Made by a program: the position numbers and the translations under genes. From Pseudogracilibacillus sp037892545 (GTDB lineage: Bacteria > Bacillota > Bacilli > Bacillales > Amphibacillaceae): a stretch of DNA of 64,000 bases. Position 1 is the first letter of the stretch; every line of letters begins with the position of its first letter. The notes under the pieces are model-generated. The model made no database searches. It had not been told where the DNA came from and saw only the letters and a list, made by a program, of their open reading frames with translations. Where the stretch lies: the NCBI RefSeq assembly GCF_037892545.1, contig NZ_JBBKBG010000002.1, forward strand, positions 186,001 to 250,000. The letters run 5' to 3'. This document shows positions 53,487 through 63,517 of the stretch, piece by piece.

Positions 53487-54761
53487 TTAAGCTAATCCTT
53501 CATATGCAGCATTCATTCCAGCAAGTCTTCCTGTTACGAGGGCAGAAGTAATATTGTATCCACCTGTATACCCGTGGATATCTAATATTTCCCCACAGAA
53601 AAATAATCGTTCCATCCATTTGGATCCCATTGTACTTGGGGCGATTTCCTTTGTAGATACTCCGCCACCTGTTACGAATGCTTTTTCAATTGGTAATGAA
53701 CCATGTACATCGAAAGTAAAATTTTTAAGCAATGAAATCATCTGGAGCAATGTTTCTTTTTGGATATTCCCACATTTTGTCGTTTCCTCGACTTCTACCT
53801 GTTCCAATAGAAAGGTCACCATTCGTTCTGGTAACTTGGTTACTTCCCGAAAGATATTTTTACATGACTTTTTTGCATTTTGTTGTACGGCTGATAGGAC
53901 CATTTCTGTTAATGCATGTTCATAGATATGTGGGAGTAAATCGATTTGTAGTGTAACTTTTTTGGCACCTTTCATCAATTCTTTTACAACGAATTGAGAG
54001 CAACGTAAAATAGCAGGTCCAGATACACCGAAATGTGTGAACACCATATCCATTTCATGTGTGACAATCACTTTACCTTTTTTATTTAAAACGGAAACAG
54101 CTACATCCCGAAGCGACAGCCCTTGTAAGGTGCGGTCGCGAATAAATTTTTCTTTTGAAGTTAAAGCGACTTCAGTCGGATATAGTTCTGTGATCGTATG
54201 GCCAGCCTTTTTTGCCCAAGCATATCCGTCCCCGGTTGATCCTGTATGTGGGACAGATTTCCCTCCAACCGCTATGACGATCGCTTTTGTCATTATGTTT
54301 TTCCCGTTTTGCAAAATGACCGTATGGGCTTCCTTGTCATAATGGATTGCTTCAACAGGATGGTTTAATTTCACTGTCACTCCTAATGTATGAAGGCGGT
54401 CAATTAATGTTTGCACGACAGATTGAGCGGAATTTGATTTTGGAAACATTCGACCATGGTCCTCTTCTTTTAAACCGACACCTAAATTTTCAAAGAAATC
54501 GATAATATCATAATTGTTAAAAATAGAAAAAGCACTGTAAAGGAATTTCCCATTGCCTGGAATATGACGAATGACCTCGTCTTCTGGAAGGCGATTCGTT
54601 ACATTACAACGTCCACCGCCCGAGATTGCTAGCTTTGTTCCGAGCTTTTGTCCTTTTTCTAATAATAATGTATTTGCACCAGTTTCTGCAGCAGAAATGG
54701 CTGCCATTAAACCAGATGGACCGCCACCAATTACTGTGACATCATATTGCACTATGTCCAA
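53487..54761 (-). CDS. HI0933-family flavoprotein (NAD(P)/FAD-dependent oxidoreductase)
   Basis: This 424-residue flavoprotein has the N-terminal dinucleotide-binding motif VIGGGPSGLMAAISAAETGANTLLLEKG, the HI0933 signature LAISGGGRCNVTN, and a C-terminal FAD-binding FVTGGGVSTKEIAPSTM...GEILDIHGYTGGYN. The family (YtfP/BaiN-like) contains flavin reductases and probable tRNA- or steroid-related enzymes; the exact substrate is unknown. It lies 8 bases after fetB on the same strand, so it may be transcribed with fetAB. Confidence 0.9.
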   Translation of the reverse strand: MDIVQYDVTVIGGGPSGLMAAISAAETGANTLLLEKGQKLGTKLAISGGGRCNVTNRLPEDEVIRHIPGNGKFLYSAFSIFNNYDIIDFFENLGVGLKEEDHGRMFPKSNSAQSVVQTLIDRLHTLGVTVKLNHPVEAIHYDKEAHTVILQNGKNIMTKAIVIAVGGKSVPHTGSTGDGYAWAKKAGHTITELYPTEVALTSKEKFIRDRTLQGLSLRDVAVSVLNKKGKVIVTHEMDMVFTHFGVSGPAILRCSQFVVKELMKGAKKVTLQIDLLPHIYEHALTEMVLSAVQQNAKKSCKNIFREVTKLPERMVTFLLEQVEVEETTKCGNIQKETLLQMISLLKNFTFDVHGSLPIEKAFVTGGGVSTKEIAPSTMGSKWMERLFFCGEILDIHGYTGGYNITSALVTGRLAGMNAAYEGLA

Positions 54762-54769
54762 ATCCTTTC

Positions 54770-55522
54770 TTACATAAATTTTAAAAATTGCATTTGTTTA
54801 TTAAAAAGTGTTGGATACACTAAAAAACCTAGTATAACGCTCGTCATTGCAGCTGTCGTTAATAATAAAAACAGAATAAGCAATTGGAATTGCACCGCTT
54901 GTAATGGATCAGCACCTGCGATAATTTGACCACTCATCATACCCGGTAATTGTACAAGTCCCATCGTTTTTTGGCTTTCAATTGTCGGGATCATACTTGC
55001 TTTTATCGCATCAATAAGTTGACGATGGATTGCTTGTTTTGGTGTGGCACCAAGAGATAAAAATAATTGCACTTGATCTTGTGAATTGTCTAATTCTGCT
55101 TTAAAACGATTTAGAAATAAAATGGATAAAACCATCGAATTACCTATAATCATCCCACTAATAGAAATAATATATTGGGCAGTAGGTGGGACAATGCCAA
55201 AGCCGAGTAAAATACTTTGTGTAACGATTTCTACACTAATTAGAGTAAATGCGACTTTCCAAACAATTCCTTTAATATTATTTCCTTTTTTTCGAGCATT
55301 GTTTGTTGCAGCTACAACCATCAATAGTACCATTAATCCTATGTAAAGAAAACTTTCTGAATCAAAAACGAATTTCAATATGTACCCGACTGCTAAAAGC
55401 TGAATAATCGAGCGAATGGTAGCAATTATGACATCTTTTTCGAGTTCTAATTTTAATGTTTTGGATAAAACAAGTGGAATAAGGACGAATATAAGTGTTA
55501 TGGCTAATGTTGTATATGTCAT
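54770..55522 (-). CDS. fetB: iron efflux ABC transporter permease FetB
   Basis: This 250-residue membrane subunit is of the FetAB (YbbM) type with about seven hydrophobic segments. It has TTLAITLIFVLIPLVLSKTLKLELEKDVIIATIRSIIQLLAVGYILKF at the start and SISGMIIGNSMVLSILFLNRF in the middle, with the coupling segment SLGATPKQAIHRQLIDAIKASMIPTIESQKTMGLVQLPGMMSGQIIAGADPLQAVQFQLLI. FetAB exports iron and raises resistance to oxidative stress. The start overlaps the fetA stop (ATGA). Confidence 0.9.
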   Translation of the reverse strand: MTYTTLAITLIFVLIPLVLSKTLKLELEKDVIIATIRSIIQLLAVGYILKFVFDSESFLYIGLMVLLMVVAATNNARKKGNNIKGIVWKVAFTLISVEIVTQSILLGFGIVPPTAQYIISISGMIIGNSMVLSILFLNRFKAELDNSQDQVQLFLSLGATPKQAIHRQLIDAIKASMIPTIESQKTMGLVQLPGMMSGQIIAGADPLQAVQFQLLILFLLLTTAAMTSVILGFLVYPTLFNKQMQFLKFM

Positions 55523-56238
55523 TTTATCCCTCCATGCAAAAATTGTTCGACACGTTCATTCGTGGAATGAGATAAAAGAGCATTCGAACCAATTTCTTCT
55601 AACTTTCCATCCATGAGTACCCATATATTGTCTGCACAACGTTTTGCTTGTTCCATTTGATGGGTAATCCAAATAATCGTTAAATTTTTCTCGCTTTTTA
55701 AATGAAGGATTAATTGTTCAATGTCGAGCATTGCTTGTTTATCTAATGCAGAAGTAATTTCATCGAGCAGTAAGATGTCACTTTGTGGGACGAGTGTGCG
55801 TGCGAGAGATACACGTTGCCGTTCTCCACCAGATAAGTCGTCAATCGATGTATGTAAAAAGGATTCATGCAGTCCAACGAGCTTTAAAAAATCGATCGCT
55901 TCCTGTTCACTAATTGTTTCACCGGTTAAAGCATATGGTAAGTTGATGTTATCATATACGGTTTCACGAATCATTGGTGCATTTTGAAGGGCGAAACCTA
56001 CTTTTCTCCGTAATGTCGTCGGTTCATAGGATGTAATGGGTTCTCCATCGATAAAAATATGTCCAGAAGTAGGAGAAAGTAGCCCATTACACATTTTTAA
56101 TAAAGTAGATTTTCCGGCACCAGATGGGCCGACAAGGGCGGTAATTTTTCCTTTTTCAATATTGCCTGTAATATGATTCAAAATATGGCGATCATTGACA
56201 GTGAAAGAAACATTTTCAAATGAAATGGCATATGTCAT
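55519..56238 (-). CDS. fetA: iron efflux ABC transporter ATP-binding protein FetA
   Basis: This 239-residue ABC ATPase has Walker A GPSGAGKSTLLKM, Q-loop, the signature DLSGGERQRVSLARTL, Walker B DILLLDEITSALD and the switch His in WITHQM. Size and partner fit FetA. It overlaps fetB by four bases. ATG 56238 follows GGAGGC. Confidence 0.92.
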   Translation of the reverse strand: MTYAISFENVSFTVNDRHILNHITGNIEKGKITALVGPSGAGKSTLLKMCNGLLSPTSGHIFIDGEPITSYEPTTLRRKVGFALQNAPMIRETVYDNINLPYALTGETISEQEAIDFLKLVGLHESFLHTSIDDLSGGERQRVSLARTLVPQSDILLLDEITSALDKQAMLDIEQLILHLKSEKNLTIIWITHQMEQAKRCADNIWVLMDGKLEEIGSNALLSHSTNERVEQFLHGGIK

Positions 56239-56370
56239 GTGTGTGCCTCCTTGCTATATTTCATCTTGATATGAGTGCAAACAGTATCAAAAGTTCCGTT
56301 CATTATTATTGCGCACAAAAAATTATCTTAAAATATGTACGATCTTAAGTTAATAATCGAACGTTATGTA

Positions 56371-56403
56371 AAAAGTCGCCCACAAAACTAAAATTGTGGA
56401 CGA
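56371..56403 (-). terminator. terminator after pepF
   Basis: On the minus strand GTCGTCCAC pairs with GTGGGCGAC around a 12-base loop, followed by T5. It closes the pepF transcript and lies before fetA. Confidence 0.75.
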
Positions 56404-56411
56404 CCTATTCA

Positions 56412-58217
56412 TTATGGTGCAAAACTCTTTTCGAGTTCATCAATTAATTTTCCAACATAGGCGACTGCTTCTTTAATTGGCGCCGTCGTAGTCATATCAA
56501 TCTCTAACATATTAATTAAATCAACTGGTTTTTTCGTCCCACCTGCACGTAATACTTCTAACCAACGATGGATCGCATTATCTTCCTCCCGTTTTATTTT
56601 TTGTAATTGAGCGGTTGCTACAGTTAATCCAGCGGAATATGTGTACGGATATAAGCCCATATAATAATGTGGTTGTCTCATCCAAGTGAGACCAGCACCT
56701 TTATCCAGTTCTACTGTGTCGCCCCAAAAATTACGGATCACTGCCTCTTTTTCTTCACATAATACATCTGCTGTTAAAGGGACACCTTCTTCCGCTAAAG
56801 TATATACCCTTTGCTGGAATGCACCTTCTAATAAGTGGGTGACGAAATTATGGTAATACGTATCAAGTAATACACTAATAATCCAACGTTTCATACGCGG
56901 GTCATCTGTTTCTTTCATCAAGTGTTCTGCTAATAAAAGTTCATTCATCGTGGATGGTGCTTCAACGAAATAAGTAGATGGTTCCGTATTGAATAATGTT
57001 TGATGTTCATTCGCTAAATAAAAATGTCCAGCATGTCCAAGTTCATGTGCTAACGTAAACATCCCACGCGCATTACCAGTCCACGTTAATAAAATATATG
57101 GATGTGCCCCATATGGACTTGCACAAAATGCACCAGATTGTTTCCCGACATTGGATGCATAATCAATCCAACGGTCAGAGAAAGCCTTTTTCATTATGGC
57201 ACTATATTCTATACCTAAAGGTTCTAAAGAAGCAATAATGTTTTTTTCGGCTTCTTCAAATGAAATGGTCGGTTCAAAATCTGGATCAATGGGGGCTTTT
57301 AGGTCACAAAAGCGAATGTTATCTAATTGATAAATTTTTTCCTTTAATTTTGCTAAACGACGCATATGTGGTGCAAGCTCTTCTTGAATGACATGTAATT
57401 GATTTTCATACATTTCCTTCGTTACTTGTTGCTCGTGTAAAAGCATATCGATAACGGAGTCATATCCACGAACCTTTGATAATGTTACTTGTTTTTGTAC
57501 TTCTGTTGCATATGTTGCGGCATATGTATTTTTATATCGATTGAATGTTTCAACGAAGCGATCATAAGCTAGTTTTCGAACATTGGAGCGTGTCGCCATT
57601 TCATACTCATCTTCATACAGAGCTTCTGACATTGGACGTGTATTTCCTAAAACGTCTACAAATGATTTAAATGTCATATCGGATGATTTACTTCGTTCAT
57701 AAATCATATATGGTGCATCAAGCACATCGCTTAACGAAGCAAGTACTTCCTCCACCTCTGGTAAAAGTGTGTACGGTTTTTTGGCTAAAATATCTTGTAA
57801 CATTTTTTTGTATGGCTGTAATTGTTGTTCTTCTTCCATATATTGATGAATAGTCGTTTCATCGATTGATAAAATTTCCGGCTCGAAAAATGCTAGTTTT
57901 CCAGCGATTTCAGCAAAGTTAGCAGATACTTTCGCTGCATTCGCTTGGTGTGTCGGATTTGTTCCATCCGCACTTATTTGTAGCATTGCATATGTAGAAA
58001 GACGAACAAGTCGTTCTTGTAATGTTTCTAATGTTTTGATCGCACCGAATAAATGCTCCGCATCTTCATGTAATTTTCCTTTATATTGAAGTACCGTTTC
58101 GACATCCTTTACGACAGAAACGAGTTCTGCTTCAAATAATGTTTCATCTTTAAATAAGGATGTAACATCCCATGTTGTCGCTTCGTCTACTTCATGTCGT
58201 TTTAATATTTTTGACAT
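56412..58217 (-). CDS. pepF: oligoendopeptidase F
   Basis: This is a cytoplasmic M3-family zinc metallopeptidase that trims oligopeptides of about 7-17 residues. The HELGHAGHF motif (HExGH) and the downstream Glu of PSTMNELLLAEHL bind zinc. GNARGMFTLAHELGHAGHFY and YPYTYSAGLTVATAQL are family landmarks. It has about 601 residues. The preferred start is ATG 58217 (MSKILKRHEVDEA), 8 bases after AAAGGA; an in-frame ATG 24 bases farther up (58241) has no ribosome site. The gene is monocistronic. Confidence 0.95.
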   Translation of the reverse strand: MSKILKRHEVDEATTWDVTSLFKDETLFEAELVSVVKDVETVLQYKGKLHEDAEHLFGAIKTLETLQERLVRLSTYAMLQISADGTNPTHQANAAKVSANFAEIAGKLAFFEPEILSIDETTIHQYMEEEQQLQPYKKMLQDILAKKPYTLLPEVEEVLASLSDVLDAPYMIYERSKSSDMTFKSFVDVLGNTRPMSEALYEDEYEMATRSNVRKLAYDRFVETFNRYKNTYAATYATEVQKQVTLSKVRGYDSVIDMLLHEQQVTKEMYENQLHVIQEELAPHMRRLAKLKEKIYQLDNIRFCDLKAPIDPDFEPTISFEEAEKNIIASLEPLGIEYSAIMKKAFSDRWIDYASNVGKQSGAFCASPYGAHPYILLTWTGNARGMFTLAHELGHAGHFYLANEHQTLFNTEPSTYFVEAPSTMNELLLAEHLMKETDDPRMKRWIISVLLDTYYHNFVTHLLEGAFQQRVYTLAEEGVPLTADVLCEEKEAVIRNFWGDTVELDKGAGLTWMRQPHYYMGLYPYTYSAGLTVATAQLQKIKREEDNAIHRWLEVLRAGGTKKPVDLINMLEIDMTTTAPIKEAVAYVGKLIDELEKSFAP

Positions 58218-58440
58218 TTCCTTCATCCTTTCTAAAAACAACGCTCTTATCTACTAGTGTAAACGAAAACAAGAAAAAATTATACGAATATACCGAAATT
58301 AAGATGAATGAATCAAATAAAGTTTATATGATGTAAAAGATAGCGAGTTCCATTCATTCATATAAATATATTGCAAACGAACTGATACGAGAAACCGTGC
58401 TATAATAGAACATAATGATAGCTATGTAGAGGGGGATTCT

Positions 58441-59025
58441 GTGACGATATTACAGACAATTAAAGAAAGAAGATCTATCCATTCATTTAAAAAAGAAAAT
58501 GTTCCACCACATATATTGAAAGAAATATTTACATATGGAACTTGGGCACCGACCCATTATATGAAGGAACCGTGGAATGTCATCCTATATGAAAACGAAG
58601 GAAAACACCGTATCATTCAAGCGACGATTGATAGTTATGTTCGCTTAGGTGTTTTAAAAAGAGATGGAACAGATAAAGCAGAAAAAACAATCGATTCCAT
58701 TAGTCAGTTTTTATTCGATATTCCACATCATGCATTAATTTATTTTCCAATGGAAGAAGATCCAGTTCGATATGAAGAGGAATATGCAGCCGTTTGTGCA
58801 TTTATTCAAAATGTACAACTAGCCGCATGGGAGTATGGTGTCGGGGTGTTATGGACGATTACCCCATCCATGCATGAAGAACATTTTGCAAAAGATGTAG
58901 GATTGTCCCCACAAGAAGTGAAAATTGCCGCCATTTTACAAATGGGGTACCCAGAAAAAGTGCCAATGTCCAAAGGAAGAACAAATATTGAACAGAAATT
59001 ACAATTTTGTCGTACAAGGAAATAA
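58441..59025 (+). CDS. nitroreductase-family FMN oxidoreductase
   Basis: This 194-residue flavin-dependent nitroreductase-like protein has the FMN-phosphate-binding start (TIKERRSIHSFK), the GTWAPTHYMKEPWNVILYE segment, VQLAAWEYGVGVLWTITP and the end QMGYPEKVPMSKGRT with the conserved G-Y-P. GTG start behind GAGGGGGA. The substrate is unknown; it could act on nitroaromatics, quinones or enones. Confidence 0.9.
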   Translation: MTILQTIKERRSIHSFKKENVPPHILKEIFTYGTWAPTHYMKEPWNVILYENEGKHRIIQATIDSYVRLGVLKRDGTDKAEKTIDSISQFLFDIPHHALIYFPMEEDPVRYEEEYAAVCAFIQNVQLAAWEYGVGVLWTITPSMHEEHFAKDVGLSPQEVKIAAILQMGYPEKVPMSKGRTNIEQKLQFCRTRK

Positions 59026-59221
59026 CGCATTTTTTACATAGATTTGCTACAAAATTGGTCTCATGGAACATAACAGTGAAAAATATGAGTAGAGAGACGA
59101 TTTTGACGTCTGTCTCTTTTTGCTTGCTACTTGTAAGGATTATGATTTTATTGTGAGCGTTCACAAATGATATGATAGTACAAATATTGTTTAATCTATA
59201 AATAAGTGAGGAGTTCGTTTT

Positions 59222-60655
59222 ATGTTTCGAATAAAAGCGGTTCAAATGCCATCAACAATCGAAGCGATAGTTGTTGCGGCAGTAATTATTTTCATCATGA
59301 GTTTTAGTATCATTTTCTTAGAAACAGTACCACATATTCCAATCATTTTTGCCATACTATTTTTAATCGTGTACGGTTTTATAAAAAAAGTTTCTTATTC
59401 AGATATGGAAGAAGGGATTACGGAAGGGGCCAAAGTAGGGATTACAGCAACACTACTCTTCTTCTTTATTGGGATTTTAATTAGTGCATGGATGATTGGG
59501 GGAACGATTCCGACATTAGTGTATTTCGGCTTTAACTTAGTAACACCTAAGTTTTTCTTAGCGATTGTATTTGTCGTTGCATCGATTATTGGTATTAGTG
59601 TTGGTAGTTCGTTGACAACGGTCGGTACGGTTGGAGTGGCGTTTATCGGTATTGCAAGTACATTAGATATATCACTTGCAATGACAGCTGGTGCGATTGT
59701 TTCAGGGGCGTTTTTTGGGGATAAAATGTCCCCATTATCAGATACGACGAACATGGCATCATCCGTATTAAAAGTGGATTTATTTGATCATATTAGAAAT
59801 ATGGGATGGACAACTATTCCTGCGTTTATTATTTCGCTTATTCTATTTGCGGTTTTATCACCGAATATTACGGAAGCGGATTTTGATGCGATGTATACAT
59901 TTCAGGATGGATTGTTTGATACGGGTCTTGTAAGTTGGTATGCAGGAATCATTCCAATTGCTGTATTAATTATTTGTTCCATCCGAAAAATGCCAGCTAT
60001 TTTATCGTTAGCTTTAGGCGCTTTAGCTGCGATCATTATTTCATTTTTTAATGAAGTACGTTCCTTAGGAGAGATTATTGGTATTCTTTATGGCGGATAT
60101 GTTTCTGAAACAGGAATCGAAGAAGTGGATGCATTGCTTACACGTGGTGGAATGGAATCGATGTTCTTTACAATTGGAATTGTGTTATTAGCTTTAAGTT
60201 TAGGTGGTTTATTATTTACATTAGGTATTGTGCCACAATTATTGTCAGCAATTGAATCGAAATTACAAAAAGTTCGCTCTGTTATTTTAGCTTCTGCATT
60301 AACGGCAATCGGTATAAACGTATTAATTGGAGAACAATATTTATCTGTTTTGCTCACAGGGGAATCTTATGCACCACAATATAAAAAGGTTGGCCTTCAT
60401 AATATTAACTTAGCGCGAGTTTCAGAAGATGCTGGAACAGTTGTCAATCCACTTGTTCCATGGAGTGTATGTGGGGTGTTTATCACGACTGTATTAGGTG
60501 TATCGACATTGGCCTATTTACCATTTGCATTTTTCTGTTTATTAAGTCCGATTTTAACGGTGTTTTATGGATTTACGGGTAAAACATTAACTTACTTAAC
60601 GGAAGAGGAGAAACAAGCAGCATCGCAAGGGAAAAATGAAGATGTATTAGTATAA
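59222..60655 (+). CDS. nhaC: Na+/H+ antiporter NhaC
   Basis: This 477-residue antiporter has about 11-12 hydrophobic segments. NhaC-family landmarks are GGTIPTLVYFGFNLVTPKFFL, GISVGSSLTTVGTVGVAFIGIA, AGAIVSGAFFGDKMSPLSDTTNMAS and SEDAGTVVNPLVPWSVCG. It exchanges sodium (possibly with malate/lactate coupling in relatives) for protons in pH and salt homeostasis. The start follows GTGAGGAG. Confidence 0.92.
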   Translation: MFRIKAVQMPSTIEAIVVAAVIIFIMSFSIIFLETVPHIPIIFAILFLIVYGFIKKVSYSDMEEGITEGAKVGITATLLFFFIGILISAWMIGGTIPTLVYFGFNLVTPKFFLAIVFVVASIIGISVGSSLTTVGTVGVAFIGIASTLDISLAMTAGAIVSGAFFGDKMSPLSDTTNMASSVLKVDLFDHIRNMGWTTIPAFIISLILFAVLSPNITEADFDAMYTFQDGLFDTGLVSWYAGIIPIAVLIICSIRKMPAILSLALGALAAIIISFFNEVRSLGEIIGILYGGYVSETGIEEVDALLTRGGMESMFFTIGIVLLALSLGGLLFTLGIVPQLLSAIESKLQKVRSVILASALTAIGINVLIGEQYLSVLLTGESYAPQYKKVGLHNINLARVSEDAGTVVNPLVPWSVCGVFITTVLGVSTLAYLPFAFFCLLSPILTVFYGFTGKTLTYLTEEEKQAASQGKNEDVLV

Positions 60656-60661
60656 AAAGAA

Positions 60662-60706
60662 TGCTCACACAATATCTTTGTTATAAGGAAGGTTGTGTGG
60701 GTGTTT
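60662..60706 (+). terminator. terminator after nhaC
   Basis: CTCACACAA pairs with TTGTGTGGG around a loop of about 20 bases, followed by GTTTTTT. Confidence 0.75.
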
Positions 60707-60810
60707 TTTATTTAGGTAAGGAAGAAAGCATTTGTTAAGGCATCATCGTTGTCTTTCATCTAATTTCAAATGTAATCTTGTAGGTAGTTCACGAACATAT
60801 CGATGCAAAC

Positions 60811-60914
60811 AAAAAAAGAGGTCGGGAAACATAACGTAATACGAATGAATGCTAGAAAAGTATCGTACATTTCTAAAATGATTCAAATGAATTATTACAT
60901 CCCAAACCTCTCTT
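60811..60914 (-). terminator. long-loop terminator after ptsH
   Basis: On the minus strand AAGAGAGGTTTGGGA and TCCCGACCTCTTTTTTT form a stem with a loop of about 70 bases and a seven-T tail, just downstream of ptsH. The loop may hold more structure. Confidence 0.55.
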
Positions 60915-60932
60915 CTTGAATTGGTGCTAATG

Positions 60933-61199
60933 TTACTTTGCAATACCTTCTTTATTTAATAAGTTTTCTAAACCTTGTATTGCTTCTTCTTCATCTGGTC
61001 CGTCTACAATTAACTCGAACTCTGCACCGTTTGAAAGACCGAGTGACATGACGCCCATAATCGACTTAACATTCACTTTCTTTTCTTTATATTTTAATTC
61101 TATTTCTGAAGAATACCTACTCGCTTGTTGTACGAGTTGTGTTGCAGGTCGAGCATGTAGTCCAACATCTGCTGTAATTATAAATTGTTTTGTAATCAT
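60933..61199 (-). CDS. ptsH: HPr phosphocarrier protein
   Basis: This 88-residue HPr passes phosphate from enzyme I to sugar EIIs at His15 (GLHARPAT) and is phosphorylated by HPr kinase at Ser46 (VKSIMGVMSLG) for CcpA-mediated catabolite repression. Both residues are present, which rules out Crh (Gln15). ptsI does not follow; the gene stands alone with its own terminator, unlike the common ptsHI operon, so it may be a second HPr. It pairs logically with the cre-like sites near hutU and its carrier. Confidence 0.93.
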   Translation of the reverse strand: MITKQFIITADVGLHARPATQLVQQASRYSSEIELKYKEKKVNVKSIMGVMSLGLSNGAEFELIVDGPDEEEAIQGLENLLNKEGIAK

Positions 61200-61312
61200 C
61201 GCACATATTCCTTTCTACCATTATTTTATATTGTGTTCGACATCGTTGAAACATCTATAGTATTATAAGATTACCATAAAACTACAATTAATTATACTAT
61301 TTGGAGGGCAAA

Positions 61313-61936
61313 ATGAATAAAAGTCATAAAATAAAATTACTCTCCGTGTTTATTCTGTCCATTTTTCTGTTAACATGGACAATTCAAATTGCGGTTTTAC
61401 AAAAAGAACCATTATTAGATAAGTTTACACAACCATTCGTTTCATTATTCGACGATACGATTATATACACATTTTTTGCGAATATTACAGTATTGGGTTC
61501 TAAGAGCTGGCTCATCCCTTTTGTTATATGTATCAGTATATGTTTCCTATTTTTATTTCGTTCGATCATCCCGACAGCTATTTTTGTTAGTGCAATTGTA
61601 TTGAGTCATTTATTGAATAAAAGCATAAAACTAATCGTCGAAAGGGAACGACCGAGCATTGAGCCAACATTAGATGCGGTTGGCTTTAGTTTTCCATCAG
61701 GCCATGCAATGGTATCTATCGTTTGTTATTTGCTGGTGGCATATTTTTTAACGAAAAAATGGCAGCAAGATGGGGTGCGTCATTTCATTTATGTTGCTGC
61801 GATAATATTAATAGCGCTCATAGGAGTTAGTCGTTATATCATTCATGTCCATTATCTAACAGATGTAATCGTTGGATATAGTCTAGGATATGTTATATAT
61901 GTTGTATTTGTCCGACTGTATGAAAAAATCGCGTAA
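61313..61936 (+). CDS. PAP2-family membrane phosphatase
   Basis: This phosphatase of about 207 residues and 5-6 membrane segments probably acts on undecaprenyl pyrophosphate or phosphatidic-type lipids. The three PAP2 motifs are KLIVERERPS, FPSGHAM and SRYIIHVHYLTDVI. ATG 61313 follows TTTGGAGGGC; the upstream in-frame TTG is part of this site. Membrane topology and motif order match lipid phosphatases such as YodM/PgpB. Confidence 0.92.
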   Translation: MNKSHKIKLLSVFILSIFLLTWTIQIAVLQKEPLLDKFTQPFVSLFDDTIIYTFFANITVLGSKSWLIPFVICISICFLFLFRSIIPTAIFVSAIVLSHLLNKSIKLIVERERPSIEPTLDAVGFSFPSGHAMVSIVCYLLVAYFLTKKWQQDGVRHFIYVAAIILIALIGVSRYIIHVHYLTDVIVGYSLGYVIYVVFVRLYEKIA

Positions 61937-61961
61937 GTTTTCAGAAAACAAACGCATTTTT
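61931..61961 (+). terminator. terminator after the PAP2 gene
   Basis: GCGTAAGTTTT pairs with AAAACAAACGC around CAG, with T6 after. The stem overlaps the stop codon. Confidence 0.8.
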
Positions 61962-62013
61962 TAATGGCCTATGATAAAATAAATATATGTAAAAGGTAAA
62001 GGGGAGAAGAACG

Positions 62014-63372
62014 ATGGGAATAAAAGACGCATTAGAGAAAGTATTACGTAAAGATCAAATTTCTACATCCGAATCAGAATTATATCGACATAGTCGTGAC
62101 GAGTCATCACACGACCCTGTTTTACCAGATGTCGTCTGTTTTCCAGAATCGACAGGAGATATTCAACAAATTTTACATATTGCGAATGAACAAGCTGTCG
62201 CGGTTACGGCGTATGGATTTGGATCAGGATTAGAAGGGCAAGTTATTCCGTTAGAAAAAGGTATTTCTTTAAACTTAGAAAGAATGAATCAAGTAGTTGA
62301 ATTTTCACCAGAAGATATGACCGTGACAGTTGAACCTGGAATCACGAGAACGATGTTAAATGAAAAAATAAATAAATATGGTTTACAATTTCCAATCGAT
62401 CCAGGAGCAGATGCAACAATTGGTGGGATGGCAGCAACGAATGCGAGTGGAACGACAGCTGTTCGCTACGGTTCCATGCGAGATTGTATCCTTGATTTAG
62501 AAGTAGTTTTAGCGGACGGGCGTGTCATTCATACTGGTACGAAAGCGAAGAAAACCTCTTCAGGATATAGTTTAACAGGACTTTTTACCGGATCAGAGGG
62601 AACGCTTGGAATTATTACGAAAATTTCACTAAAATTATTCGGTATTCCAGAATATCTAATAGCAGCAAGGTGTACATTTTCTACAGTGGAAGAATGTGCG
62701 GAAGGAGCATACGCAGTATTAGCGAATGACATTTCGATTACGAGAATGGAATTAGTCGATGATACAAGTATTAAAACGGTAAATGCGTATGGTGATTATA
62801 CGTTTCCTGAACAACATTCCTTGTTCTTTGAGTTTGCAGGTACGAAAGATATGGTCGATGCACAGGTAGCAGTCGTGAAAGATTTAATGGAAGATATTGG
62901 CTGTGACAATTGGGCTATTGCTAAGACGACGAAAGAACGAAATGAATTATGGCGTGCCCGACATGAAATGGCATATGCCTTTCAACACCAACAAGGGATA
63001 AGCTATTTCATTACAGATGTTTGTGTGCCAATTTCAAAATTACCTGTCATTATTCATTACACACGTGAATTAATGGATGAATCCGGTATTCATGGAGGTA
63101 TTTTAGGACATGTTGGGGATGGGAATTTCCATACATTTTTAACATTTGAAAGAGCAAATGAAGAAGAAAAATTAATTGTATTAGAAGTAACAGAAAAAAT
63201 TGCCAGAAAAGCGATTGAATTAGGTGGGACTTGTACTGGGGAGCATGGGGTAGGAATTGGGAAGAAAGGATTCCAACGTCAAGAGCATGGGGATGCAGTA
63301 GATGTCATGATGAGCATGAAACAAGTGCTTGATCCAAATAATATCTTAAACCCAGGGAAAATTTTTATGTAA
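62014..63372 (+). CDS. FAD-linked 2-hydroxyacid oxidase (GlcD/D-lactate dehydrogenase type)
   Basis: This is a 452-residue VAO-family flavoprotein. The N-terminal FAD domain has PVLPDVVCFPESTGDIQQILHIA, GFGSGLEGQVIP, IDPGADATIGGMAATNASGTTAVRYGSMRD and GSEGTLGIIT. The C-terminal half shows GILGHVGDGNFHTFL and CTGEHGVGIGKKGF with the substrate-binding His residues. It should oxidise glycolate or D-lactate to the keto acid. GlcE/GlcF partners are not adjacent. The start follows AAAGGGGAGA. The gene is monocistronic. Confidence 0.92.
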   Translation: MGIKDALEKVLRKDQISTSESELYRHSRDESSHDPVLPDVVCFPESTGDIQQILHIANEQAVAVTAYGFGSGLEGQVIPLEKGISLNLERMNQVVEFSPEDMTVTVEPGITRTMLNEKINKYGLQFPIDPGADATIGGMAATNASGTTAVRYGSMRDCILDLEVVLADGRVIHTGTKAKKTSSGYSLTGLFTGSEGTLGIITKISLKLFGIPEYLIAARCTFSTVEECAEGAYAVLANDISITRMELVDDTSIKTVNAYGDYTFPEQHSLFFEFAGTKDMVDAQVAVVKDLMEDIGCDNWAIAKTTKERNELWRARHEMAYAFQHQQGISYFITDVCVPISKLPVIIHYTRELMDESGIHGGILGHVGDGNFHTFLTFERANEEEKLIVLEVTEKIARKAIELGGTCTGEHGVGIGKKGFQRQEHGDAVDVMMSMKQVLDPNNILNPGKIFM

Positions 63373-63375
63373 TCA

Positions 63376-63409
63376 AAAAGCGTCTATAAGAATAGGCGCT
63401 TTTTTGTCA
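63376..63409 (+). terminator. terminator after the GlcD-type gene
   Basis: AAAGCGTCTAT pairs with ATAGGCGCTTTTTT around a 4-base loop. Confidence 0.85.
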
Positions 63410-63517
63410 TAGTTTCATTCTATTTTTATGTATGGTAAAATTTTCTTTTATATCCTGTAAAATGTATCCATGTTTAATGGTGTAAATAGAGGGTAAAAAT
63501 TAGTGAGGTGGGATTTG

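Noticed and set aside
61936..61950. CodY-like sequence before the GlcD-type gene
   Set aside because: About 12 of 15 match, but it is the stem-loop of the terminator after the PAP2 gene.
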